Assembly (NCBI GenBank): GCA_002320815.1
Contig: DCLA01000039.1
Coordinates: 4,540-68,539 of the forward strand
Direction: 5' to 3'
Source of the DNA: Myxococcales bacterium UBA1660
Lineage (GTDB): Bacteria > Myxococcota_A > Polyangia > Polyangiales > Houyiibacteriaceae
DNA: 64,000 nt
Shown piece by piece: positions 24,012 to 33,200 of this stretch (its first letter is position 1; every line of letters starts with the position of its first letter). The notes beneath the pieces are model-generated. The model was not told the DNA's origin. It did no database searches and saw nothing but the letters and a program-made list of their open reading frames with translations. Both the position numbers and the translations under genes were made by a program.

Positions 24012-25571
24012 ATGCTCGCCCTCGCTTCCTCCGCTGATACCCTGCCCGCCATGGGCGCCACCGCCAGCACCCCCGACGCCCCGGTCCGTGGCCGCGTGCT
24101 CGATCGCTACGACGTCTGGGGTCGCCTCTCCGCCGGCGGGATGAGCGAGGTCTACCTCGCTCGCCACGCCCGCCTGGCGGCGCCGGTGGTGGTCAAGACC
24201 CTGCTCCCCCAGGTGGCCCGGGAGCGCCCCGACGCTTTCGCGGGGATGACCGAGAGCGCTCACCTGATGGCCCGGGTGACCTCGCCGCACACGGTGCGAG
24301 TCCTCGACGTGGGCGAGATCCCCACCGCCTCCGCCGCCGTGCCGTGCCTCGTCGAGGAGTACGTGGACGGCCTGGACCTGGCCGAGCTCGACGCGCGCCG
24401 ACGCCACGCGCTCCGGCGGCCGCTGCCCCTCTGGGCGGTGGTGGACTGGATGGCCCAGGCGGCCGCCGGGCTCCACGCCGCGCACCAAGCGGGCGTGATC
24501 CACCGGGACGTGAAGCCGGCCAACCTCTTCCTGCACGGCGAGGGGCGCATCAAGGTCGGCGACTTCGGCGTCGCGGTGCCTGCGCGGAGCGGCGAAGCGA
24601 GCGCGGCCGGGACCATGGCCTTCATGGCGCCCGAGCAGATGTTCGGCGCGGTCGTCGACCGCCGGGCCGATGTCTACGCCCTCGGTGCGGCGGCGTTCAC
24701 GCTGCGCTACGGGATGACCCCCTTCGCCACCCGGGACGACGCCCTCCGCGCCGACGTGACCCCGCGCTTCCCGCCGGCCACGAGCCCCGAAGAGGCCTAC
24801 TTCCAGCACGTCCTCGGCCGGCTCCTCGCGCGCCGGCCGGACGCGCGACCGCGCACCGCGCGAGTGGTCGCGGAGTCCCTTCGCCGACTGGCCGCGTCGG
24901 TGCGGCCCACCCTGGCGATCCATGGCGAGAGCGACGGGTCCATCCTGGCCGACCACTGCGCCATCCGCTTCGAGGTGGGGGACATCTCCGCGGTGGAGAC
25001 CGACGCCATCGTCAACAGCGCCTACGCGGAGATGACGATGAGCCACGGGGTCGGCGGCGCGCTGGTGCGCCGCGGCGGGAGCGCCCTCGCCGATGAGGCC
25101 GCGGGTCTCGGCGAGCGGGCCCTCGGCGAGTGTCTGATGACCGGCGCCGGAGAGCTCCCGTGCCGCCAGGTGCTGCACGCGGTCAGCGCTTGGCAAGAGG
25201 TGAGCTGCGTCGCCCGCGCCATGCACCGCGCCCTCTTCCTCGCCGAGGAGCACGGCCTGCGGCGCATCGCGGTCCCGGCCATCGGCACGGGCCAGGGCGG
25301 CGTGCGCATGGAGGCCTGCGCCCAGGCCATCGCGACCACCCTACGGACCCACCTGGCCCTCGGGGGCTCCAGCCTCGAGGAGGTCCGCTTCGTGCTCTAC
25401 GACCAGCCCGCCCACGCGGCCTTCCTGGACGTGCTGCACGGGGTCTTCCTGAGCGCCCACGAATCGGTCGAGGATCTGGTGGCCACCGGGGAGCACGTCG
25501 ACGCGCCGACGGTGTACGCCGCGGACGGGAGCTCGAGCCCCCGAGTGCACACGCGACCGGCGGATAGCTGA
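24012..25571 (+). CDS. Ser/Thr kinase fused to a macro (ADP-ribose-binding) domain
   Basis: The 519-residue protein has a Hanks kinase domain (about 30-300: SAGGMSEVYLAR, lysine in VVVKTLLP ~62, HRDVKPAN ~164-171, DFG ~184, APEQ). It has no membrane helix. Residues about 316-490 form a macro domain: RFEVGDISAVETDAIVNSAY, HGVGGALVRRGG (the GGGVxGAI equivalent) and the phosphate loop VPAIGTGQGGVRMEACAQAI. Macro domains bind or hydrolyse ADP-ribose and derivatives. The start at 24012 may be replaced by the ATG at 24051 (MGATAS), just after a TGATAC -10-like element. The cytoplasmic protein could link phosphorylation to ADP-ribose signalling. Confidence 0.9.
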   Translation: MLALASSADTLPAMGATASTPDAPVRGRVLDRYDVWGRLSAGGMSEVYLARHARLAAPVVVKTLLPQVARERPDAFAGMTESAHLMARVTSPHTVRVLDVGEIPTASAAVPCLVEEYVDGLDLAELDARRRHALRRPLPLWAVVDWMAQAAAGLHAAHQAGVIHRDVKPANLFLHGEGRIKVGDFGVAVPARSGEASAAGTMAFMAPEQMFGAVVDRRADVYALGAAAFTLRYGMTPFATRDDALRADVTPRFPPATSPEEAYFQHVLGRLLARRPDARPRTARVVAESLRRLAASVRPTLAIHGESDGSILADHCAIRFEVGDISAVETDAIVNSAYAEMTMSHGVGGALVRRGGSALADEAAGLGERALGECLMTGAGELPCRQVLHAVSAWQEVSCVARAMHRALFLAEEHGLRRIAVPAIGTGQGGVRMEACAQAIATTLRTHLALGGSSLEEVRFVLYDQPAHAAFLDVLHGVFLSAHESVEDLVATGEHVDAPTVYAADGSSSPRVHTRPADS

Positions 25572-25652
25572 AGCGTCCAAGCGTGCGGACCCAGGGGTAC
25601 GGAGGGGCCACCCGTCCCCGTTTCGCGGCTGCGTTTCCAGTGTCGATGTGGC

Positions 25653-28600
25653 ATGTGCACCTACGTGAAGCTCGACTGCTACGTGATGGGAGGGGAGTCG
25701 CTCCTCGCCCAATGTGCCCAGATGCTGCAGGACCGCGGCCACCGGATCCTCGGTGTGATCACCGCCAGCCGGGACCTCGCCCGGTGGGCCGAAGGGGCGG
25801 GACTCCCGGTGCTCGCGCCGGGCAGGGGCCTCGCCGACCGAGTGCAGCCCCACGACGTCTTCTTCAGCATCGCGAACCTGCGCATCGTGCCCGACGCGGT
25901 GCTCGCCAAGGCGCGCCGGGGCGCGGTGAACTTCCACGACGGCCCCCTGCCCCGTTACGCCGGGCTCAACGCGCCCAACTGGGCGTTGCTGAAGGGCGAG
26001 ACCACCCACGGGGTCACCTGGCATCGCATCGAGGGCGGCGTCGACGAGGGCCGCGTGCTCGCGCGGCGGCCGGTCGAGGTGCAGCCGCTGATGACGGCCT
26101 TCGAGCTCAACGCCGCGTGCTACGCGGCGGCCATCGCGAGCTTCCCGGAGGTCCTGGACCGCTTCGAGGCCGACGACGACCGCCAGGCCCTCGGCGAGAA
26201 GCAGGACCTGAGCGAGCGCAGCTACTTCGCCAAGGACGACCGCCCGGAGGCGATGGGGCTCATCGACTGGCACTCCGACGGTGAAGCCGTGGTGCGCCTG
26301 GTGCGGGCCCTGGACTACGGGCCCAACTACCCGAGCCCGCTGCTCTTCGCGAAGCTCGTCGACGCCGCCGGCCGGGTGCTCCTGGTGCGCCAGGCGAGCC
26401 CGGCGAACGCCAGCGGGACCCCGGGTCAGGTGCTCGAAGCCGACGGCCAGGGCGCCGTCGTGGCCACGGCCAAGGGCGCGGTGCGGATCGCCGCGCTCAC
26501 CGACCTGGAGGGTCGCCCGGTCTCCCCGGCCGCGCTCGCCGGGCAGCAGCTCGGCACCCTCGACGCGGAGAGCCTGACGCGGCTCACCCGGAAGAACTCC
26601 GACGTGGTTGCTGCGGAGGGCTTCTGGACCAAGCGCCTCGAGTCGGCGGCGCCCTTCGAGCTGGGCGCCATCGGGCGGGCCGACACCGTCCGCGCGGCGC
26701 AGGTCGCGCTGGACGGCGCCGGCCTCGAAGGCGACCGCTGGCTGGCGGCGATGGCCCTCGGTGTCGCGCGGCTCGCGGGGTCCGAGGCCGGCGACGTGGG
26801 CTACCAGGGCGACGCGCTCCGGACCATCCTGGGCGACGACGGGGCCTTCTTCGCCGCCGCGGTGCCCCTCCGCGTCCAGGCCACCGGGACCGCCGCCGAG
26901 GCCGCCGAGGCGCTCGCCGCCGAGCGCGCGACCCTGGACGGGAAGCTCACCTACCCGCGCGATCTCGTCGCCCGGCGCCCGGCCCTCGAGGGCCACGACC
27001 AGCGGCCCGCGGTGGTGATCGCGCCCGGCGCCCAGGCGCTGGTGGGCGGCTCCGCGGTGACGCTGACGACGACGACGCTGCACTACGACGCCCACCGCCT
27101 CCAGGACGACGCCGCCGCCGAGCTGGCCCGGCGCCTGGGGGTCATGGCCGCCGCCTTCGCGGCGGACGCCCAGGGTCTGGCGAACGCCCTCCCCCTCCTC
27201 GGCGCCGACGAACGCCAGCGGCTCCTGGTGGACCTCAACGCCACCGAGACCGAGGTGGCCCCGGCGACGATGCACGGGCTCTTCGAGGCGCAGGTGGATC
27301 GCACCCCCGACGCCGAGGCCTTGGTCTTCGAGGGCGAGCGGTTGAGCTACCGCCAGCTCGACGAGCGGGCGAACCAGGTGGCCCACGCGCTGCGTGAGCG
27401 CGGCGTGGGGCCCGACCAGGTGGTGGGGCTCTGCGTGGCCCGCTCGCTGGACCTGGTCATCGGCGCCCTGGGCATCCTCAAGGCGGGCGGGGCCTACCTC
27501 CCGCTGGACCCCGAGTACCCCACCGACCGGTTGGCGATGATGCTCGAGGACAGCGGCGCCAAGGTGCTGGTAGTCCACGAGGAGACCCGCGGCGCCCTCG
27601 CCCACCAGGGCGAGACGGTGGCCGTCGGCGCCACCACGAGCGCGCCCACCGAGCGCCCCGGCGCGAGCGCGAGCCCGGCCGACCTGGCCTATGTGATCTA
27701 CACCTCGGGCTCCACCGGCAAGCCCAAGGGCGTGATGGTCGAGCACCGGAACGCGGCGAACTTCTTCGTGGGCATGGACGCGCGGATCCCCCACGGCGCC
27801 AGCGGGCAGGACACCTGGCTCGCGGTGACCAGCCTGAGCTTCGACATCTCGGTGCTCGAGCTCTTCTGGACCCTCGCGCGTGGCTTCCGCGTGGTGGTCC
27901 ATCGCGAGCGCGAGCGGGTGCGCGCCGGGTCCACCCGGGAGATGGCCTTCGGCCTCTTCTACTGGGGCAACGACGACAAGGAGAGCGCGCGGAAGTACGA
28001 GCTGCTCCTGGAGGGCGCCAAGCTCGGGGACCGGGTGGGCTTCACCTCGCTCTGGACCCCGGAGCGCCACTTCCACGCCTTCGGTGGGCCCTACCCCAAC
28101 CCGGCGGTGACCGGCGCGGCCGTGGCCGCGGTGACCGAGAACCTCTCGGTGCGCGCGGGCAGCGTGGTCTCGCCCCTGCACCATCCGGCGCGCATCGCCG
28201 AGGAGTGGGCGGTCATCGACAACCTCACCGGCGGCAAGACCGGTCTGGCCTTCGCCAGCGGTTGGCAGCCCGACGACTTCGTGCTCCGACCGGAGAACAC
28301 GCCGCCGAAGAACAAGCCGGCGATGCTGGACTCCATCGACGTCGTGCGGCGTCTCTGGCGCGGCGAGTCGGTCGCCTTCCCCAAGGAAGACGGCACCCTC
28401 CACGAGGTAGTCACCCAGCCCCGGCCGGTCTCCAAGGAGCTGAACGTGTGGGTCACCACCGCCGGCAACCCGGAGACCTTCCGCGACGCCGGGCGTAAGC
28501 AGGCCCACCTGCTGACCCACCTCCTGGGCCAGAGCCTCGAGGAGCTCGAGGAGAAGATCCGCGCCTACCGCGACGCGCTGCGCGAGACCGGTGCGGACCC

Positions 28601-30206
28601 GAGCGCCTTCAAGGTGACCCTCATGCTCCACACCTATCTGGACGCCGACAAGGAGACCGCGCGCGAGATCGCGCGGGAGCCGATGAAGGATTACCTCCGG
28701 TCGGCGGCGGGCCTCATCAAGCAGTACGCCTGGGCGTTCCCGGCGTTCAAGAAGCCCGAGGGCGTGAAGAACGCCTTCGAGATCGACCTCGGGAGCCTCG
28801 AGGGCGACGAGATGGAGGCGATCCTGGAGTTCGCCTTCACGCGCTACTTCGAGGACAGCGGCCTCTTCGGCACCGTCGATGACGCCGTGGAGCGGGTCGA
28901 GCAGCTGAAGGGCATCGGCGTCGACGAGGTCGCCTGCCTGATCGACTACGGGATCCCCACGGCCAAGGTGCTGGAGAGCATCCGGCGGGTGGGCAAGGTC
29001 ATCGAGCGCGCCAAGCCGGCCACCGGCGAGGCCCGCGAGGACTGGAGCGTGGGCCCGACCCTGGAGCGGCTGAGCGTGACCCACATGCAGTGCACGCCCT
29101 CGATGGCGCGCCTGATGACCCTGGACGACCGAACCCGCGGCGCGCTGCGGCACCTGCGCCAGCTCATGATCGGCGGCGAAGGGCTGCCCGGCGCGCTGGT
29201 GAAGGAGCTCCGCGGGCTCACCGGCGCCAAGATCGAGAACATGTACGGGCCGACCGAGACCACCATCTGGTCCTCGACCCACGACACCTCGAAGGACACC
29301 GAGGTCCAGGACATCACGCCCATCGGCACGCCCATCGCGAACACCCAGCTCTACGTACTGGATGCGCAGCAGCAGCCGGTGCCCGAGGGGATCCCCGGCG
29401 AGCTGTGGATCGGCGGCGACGGCGTCACCCGGGGCTACCTCGGCCGCGAGGCGCTGACCGCCGAGCGTTTCCAGACCGATCCCTTCCGGACCGGCGGGCG
29501 CATGTACCGCACCGGCGACCTCGTGCGCCGCCGCAAAGACGGCAACATCGACTTCATCGGACGCGTCGATCACCAGGTGAAGCTCCGCGGCTACCGCATC
29601 GAGCTCGGCGAGATCGAGGCGCGCTTGAACGAGCTGCCCAGCGTGCGCGAGGCGGTGGTCGTCGCCCGGGAGGACAGCCCCGGCGACAAGCGCCTGGTGG
29701 CCTACCTCACCCTGAGCGGCGAGGCCGAGGAGGAAGCGCTCCAGAAGCACCTGGGCGCCAGCCTCCCGGAGTACATGGTGCCGAGCCACTTCGTCTTCCT
29801 GGAGGCCTTCCCGCTCACGCCGAACAAGAAGGTCGACCGCAAGAAGCTGCCGCGCCCGGACGAGGTGCGCCGCCGCAAGGAGCCCACCGAGTACGTCGCG
29901 CCCACCAGCGCGACCGAGCGGAAGATCGCCGAGGTGTGGTCGCGGATCCTCGGGGTCGCCAAGATCGGCTCCAAGGAGAGCTTCTTCGACCTCGGCGGTC
30001 ACAGCCTCCTCGCCGTGCAGGCCCACCGGGAGCTGAAGCAGGCCCTGGGCGTGGAGATGGCCATCACCGACATCTTCCAGCACCCCACCCTCGGCGGCCT
30101 GGCCGCGCACCTCGACGACCGCGGTCAGGCCAGCAAGGTCCTCGACAAGACCGCCGCCCGCGCCGCCGCCCGGCGCGAAGCCATGCGCCGCCGCCGCGGC
30201 CGCTGA
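25653..30206 (+). CDS. Single-module NRPS: formyltransferase, degenerate C, A split by luciferase-like monooxygenase, carrier domain
   Basis: The 1517-residue enzyme has, in order: a formyltransferase domain (about 1-300; NFHDGPLPRYAGLNAPNWAL), a condensation-like remnant (about 315-525) without HHxxxDG, the adenylation core (about 540-760; LSYRQL, YTSGSTGKPKGVMVEH, FDISVLELFW), an inserted FMN-dependent luciferase-like monooxygenase (about 765-1125; FGLFYWGNDDKES, SLWTPERHFHAFGGPYPNP), the rest of the adenylation domain (NMYGPTETT ~1195, YRTGDLVR, NKKVDRKKL) and a carrier domain (DLGGHSLLAVQ, Ser ~1447). The insertion is between core motifs A4 and A5. There is no thioesterase. It likely activates, oxidises or formylates one amino acid and hands it on. 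Confidence 0.92.
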   Translation: MCTYVKLDCYVMGGESLLAQCAQMLQDRGHRILGVITASRDLARWAEGAGLPVLAPGRGLADRVQPHDVFFSIANLRIVPDAVLAKARRGAVNFHDGPLPRYAGLNAPNWALLKGETTHGVTWHRIEGGVDEGRVLARRPVEVQPLMTAFELNAACYAAAIASFPEVLDRFEADDDRQALGEKQDLSERSYFAKDDRPEAMGLIDWHSDGEAVVRLVRALDYGPNYPSPLLFAKLVDAAGRVLLVRQASPANASGTPGQVLEADGQGAVVATAKGAVRIAALTDLEGRPVSPAALAGQQLGTLDAESLTRLTRKNSDVVAAEGFWTKRLESAAPFELGAIGRADTVRAAQVALDGAGLEGDRWLAAMALGVARLAGSEAGDVGYQGDALRTILGDDGAFFAAAVPLRVQATGTAAEAAEALAAERATLDGKLTYPRDLVARRPALEGHDQRPAVVIAPGAQALVGGSAVTLTTTTLHYDAHRLQDDAAAELARRLGVMAAAFAADAQGLANALPLLGADERQRLLVDLNATETEVAPATMHGLFEAQVDRTPDAEALVFEGERLSYRQLDERANQVAHALRERGVGPDQVVGLCVARSLDLVIGALGILKAGGAYLPLDPEYPTDRLAMMLEDSGAKVLVVHEETRGALAHQGETVAVGATTSAPTERPGASASPADLAYVIYTSGSTGKPKGVMVEHRNAANFFVGMDARIPHGASGQDTWLAVTSLSFDISVLELFWTLARGFRVVVHRERERVRAGSTREMAFGLFYWGNDDKESARKYELLLEGAKLGDRVGFTSLWTPERHFHAFGGPYPNPAVTGAAVAAVTENLSVRAGSVVSPLHHPARIAEEWAVIDNLTGGKTGLAFASGWQPDDFVLRPENTPPKNKPAMLDSIDVVRRLWRGESVAFPKEDGTLHEVVTQPRPVSKELNVWVTTAGNPETFRDAGRKQAHLLTHLLGQSLEELEEKIRAYRDALRETGADPSAFKVTLMLHTYLDADKETAREIAREPMKDYLRSAAGLIKQYAWAFPAFKKPEGVKNAFEIDLGSLEGDEMEAILEFAFTRYFEDSGLFGTVDDAVERVEQLKGIGVDEVACLIDYGIPTAKVLESIRRVGKVIERAKPATGEAREDWSVGPTLERLSVTHMQCTPSMARLMTLDDRTRGALRHLRQLMIGGEGLPGALVKELRGLTGAKIENMYGPTETTIWSSTHDTSKDTEVQDITPIGTPIANTQLYVLDAQQQPVPEGIPGELWIGGDGVTRGYLGREALTAERFQTDPFRTGGRMYRTGDLVRRRKDGNIDFIGRVDHQVKLRGYRIELGEIEARLNELPSVREAVVVAREDSPGDKRLVAYLTLSGEAEEEALQKHLGASLPEYMVPSHFVFLEAFPLTPNKKVDRKKLPRPDEVRRRKEPTEYVAPTSATERKIAEVWSRILGVAKIGSKESFFDLGGHSLLAVQAHRELKQALGVEMAITDIFQHPTLGGLAAHLDDRGQASKVLDKTAARAAARREAMRRRRGR

Positions 30207-30221
30207 GCCTCACCCGCCCAT

Positions 30222-30246
30222 CCGGGGTCGGCCCTGTCGGCCCCGG
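30222..30246. terminator. Hairpin between convergent NRPS and kinase genes
   Basis: CCGGGG and CCCCGG arms flank a 13-base GC-rich centre in the 49-base gap between convergent genes. No T-tract is present; the role as a bidirectional terminator is inferred from position. Confidence 0.35.
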
Positions 30247-30255
30247 ACTGCGCCC

Positions 30256-33200
30256 TCAGGTGGGCAGGTAGATCCGGAGCCAGCACTCCGGGTCGGCGAT
30301 GCCCAGCTCGCGCAACGCCGCGTCGGCGCCGGGTTCGCCGCGGAAGAGCCGCATCGCCTGGACGTGGACCGCCATCTGCGCGGTCTCGTAGAAGCTCTCG
30401 GCGAGCTCGGCCAAGCGGCTCGCCGAGGACTCGTCGCCCTCCGCCCGCGCGAGGCCGGCGCGGAGCATGGCGCCGTAGCCCTGGGCGTAGGGTCGACCGG
30501 TCTTGCCCAGCCAGCGCGCGAGCTTGCGGATGCGTCCGGCCGCGCTCCGGTCCCCGCCAGCCAGCCGCCCGAGCGCGACCGTGCCCTCGAGGACCGAGGC
30601 CTCCGCGCGCATGAGCTGGAGCGAGAGGAGCCCCGAACCCTTCAGGGCCGGCAGCATCTCCCGGAAGCGCGCCTCCGCGGCGCCCACGTCGCCGCCGTAG
30701 AGGTCGCACCAGATGGCCGTCTTGTGGGCGAAGAGGTGCTGGAAGGTGAACTCCTCGGTGGTCCAACCGGCGAGCATCTCCGCGACGTTCGCGCGGGCTT
30801 CGGCAGGCGATCCCGCCGCGAGCCGTAGCTTGGCGTCGAGGACGGTGCCGATGAGGTAGGTGTAGTGGTCGCCGGTCTGCTCGCCCCAGCGCATCAACAC
30901 GCGCACGCGCTCCCGCGCTTCGTGCAGACGGCCGAGCCAGACCAGGGACTGCACCCGGGTGTTCTCGATGACCGCGAGCTCCCAGGCCACGCCGACCTCG
31001 CGACCGAGGGCCTCGGTCGGCGGCTCCAGGAACTCCACCGCCTCGGCGAAGCGACCGAGCGCGGTGGCCGCGACCCCGAAGCCCATGCCGCGACGGGCGC
31101 GGAGGACCGGGTCGCTGGCGTCCCGGGCCAGCGCCGCGGCCTCCTCGAGCAGCGCCCAGCCGCGCCGCTCGGCCTTGGCGCCGCCGGGGTACACGGTCAT
31201 CAGCGCGTAGTAGTCCAGGCCGTAGATGGCGCCCGACTCGTAGCCCGCGGCCAGGGACCGGCGCAGGAGCTCGAGGGCGAAGTAGCCAGCCAGGACCGGG
31301 CTGAAGGTCGCGTAGCCCTTGTTGGCGGAGACCAGCAGCTCGAGCTGCTCGCGGGTCTCCGGCGCGATGGCCTCGTCGGGCACCCGGGTGAAGCGGGTGC
31401 CCCGGAGCCGCAGCGCCAGGAGGTTCTTCACCAGTCCGGCGATGGCCTTGTTCCGGGTGGCCGGGAAGGTCACCCCCCGCTCCTCGAGCAGGGCGGCGAG
31501 CACCTCGCGGCCCCGGTCGATGGCGGCGCTGGTGAGGAACCCTTCCCCAGCGAGACGACGGAGTTCGATGGCGTCTTCCGGGAGATGCTCCACGCACGCC
31601 AGGTAGGCCTCGCCGGCTTCGACGCCGCGGCCGGCGTTGGCCAGCGCGTCGGCGCGACGCCGCATCAGCTCCGCGCGGTGGTCCCCCAGCGCATCGGGCA
31701 GGTCGCGCAGGGCATCCTGGTAGTGTTCGGCGGCCTGGCCGAAGGCGAGCACCGCCTCGGCGTCCTCGGCCGCGCGGACCGCGTGCTCCCCGGCCAGCGC
31801 CAGGTCCCCCGCGCCGCGGTGGTGGTGGGCCAGCGCGCCGTGATCGGGCCGGGGCCGCCGCGCGTGGGCGGAAGCGAGCGAGCGATGGCGCTTGGTGAGC
31901 GAGGCCGGATGGATCTGCGCCAATACGCTCTCACGGGTGCGACCGTGGAAGGGCTCCAGCTCGGCGCCGACCCGGAGCAGGTGGTAGCGAGCGAGGCGCG
32001 CCAGGACGAGGTCGAGGGGTTCGTCGACCGAGTCCTCGTCGAGGGCCTCGGCGATGACCTCCCGGGGCAGCGGCCGGTCGGCCACCGAGACCAACTCCAC
32101 CACCGTGCGGAGCTCGGCGGGCAAGCGGGCCAGGCGCGCGATGAGCAGCTCGCTGACGTCGATCTCCCCGGACTCCTCGCCCTGCCCCTGCTGACTGAGG
32201 AAGGCCTCGGTGCGCTCCTCCGAGGCGAGCTCCTCGAGGACCAGGGGGACGCCTCGGGACCGCCGCGCCAGCTTCCGATCGCGCTCGGCGTCGGCCTCGT
32301 CGAAGAGGCTGGCGGCGAGCTCGCGGGCGCTCGCGTCCTCCAAGGGCCCGACCTCGAGCTCGTGCACGGTGACCGCGCCCGCGCGCCGCGCCAGGTCGTC
32401 GAAGAGGGTCCGCAACGGACCGGGCGGCAGGTCGGTGCGCGCGGTGCCCACCACCAGGACGCGGGGAGCGTTGCCATGCCGGAGGAGCTCGCCCAGGAGC
32501 AGCGCGCTGTCCTCGTCGCTCCACTGGAGATCATCGATCGCCAGGACCACCACCCGCTCGCCGGCGGCCGCGGCGACCAGGCGCTCGAGGCCGGTGAAGG
32601 CCCGACGTCGCGCCTCGGCCGGATCGAGCACTTCGCGGGTGCGGGCCCCCTCGAGCTCGGCCACCTGGGTCAGCGCCGGGAACATCCGGAGCGCCTCGGC
32701 GACCTCGGGCGTGGCCAGCGCCCCCAGGGCTTCGCGGTCGCGCAGGAGGAGCCGCTCGGCGAGCTCGTCGATGGCGCCGTCCAGCGCGCGGTAGGGCACG
32801 TGGGCGCGCTCGTGGCAGCGAGACCGCAGCACGAAGGCGTCGTCGCGATCCGCGAGCTCCTGCAGGAAGGCGTCGACCAGCTTGGACTTGCCCATGCCGC
32901 TGGTCCCCTCGACGACGACCACCGTCGGCGACTCCTTCGCCTCCTCGAAGCCGCGCCGGAGCCGGTGGAGCTCGCTCTCGCGACCGACGAGGCCCAGGCG
33001 CTTGCCGGTCCGGGTCAGATCCGAGCCCAGGTGCAGGCGCCGGAGGACCTCGGCCCCATGGGGGCGCGCCGCCGGCTCTTGCCGGAGCAGGTCCATGGCC
33101 AGCGCGGCCAGCTCGGGGTCGGCGCCGGGAGCCAACGCGCCGAGCGGCTCCGGCGGACCAAGGAGCTTGGCGGCCATCACCATCAGCGCCGACTCGCCCA

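Noticed and set aside
25341..30110. A 1589-codon open frame antisense to the NRPS
   Set aside because: High third-position GC leaves stop-free antisense frames. The product is Leu/Gly/His/Val-rich with no domain, while the sense strand has full NRPS motifs.
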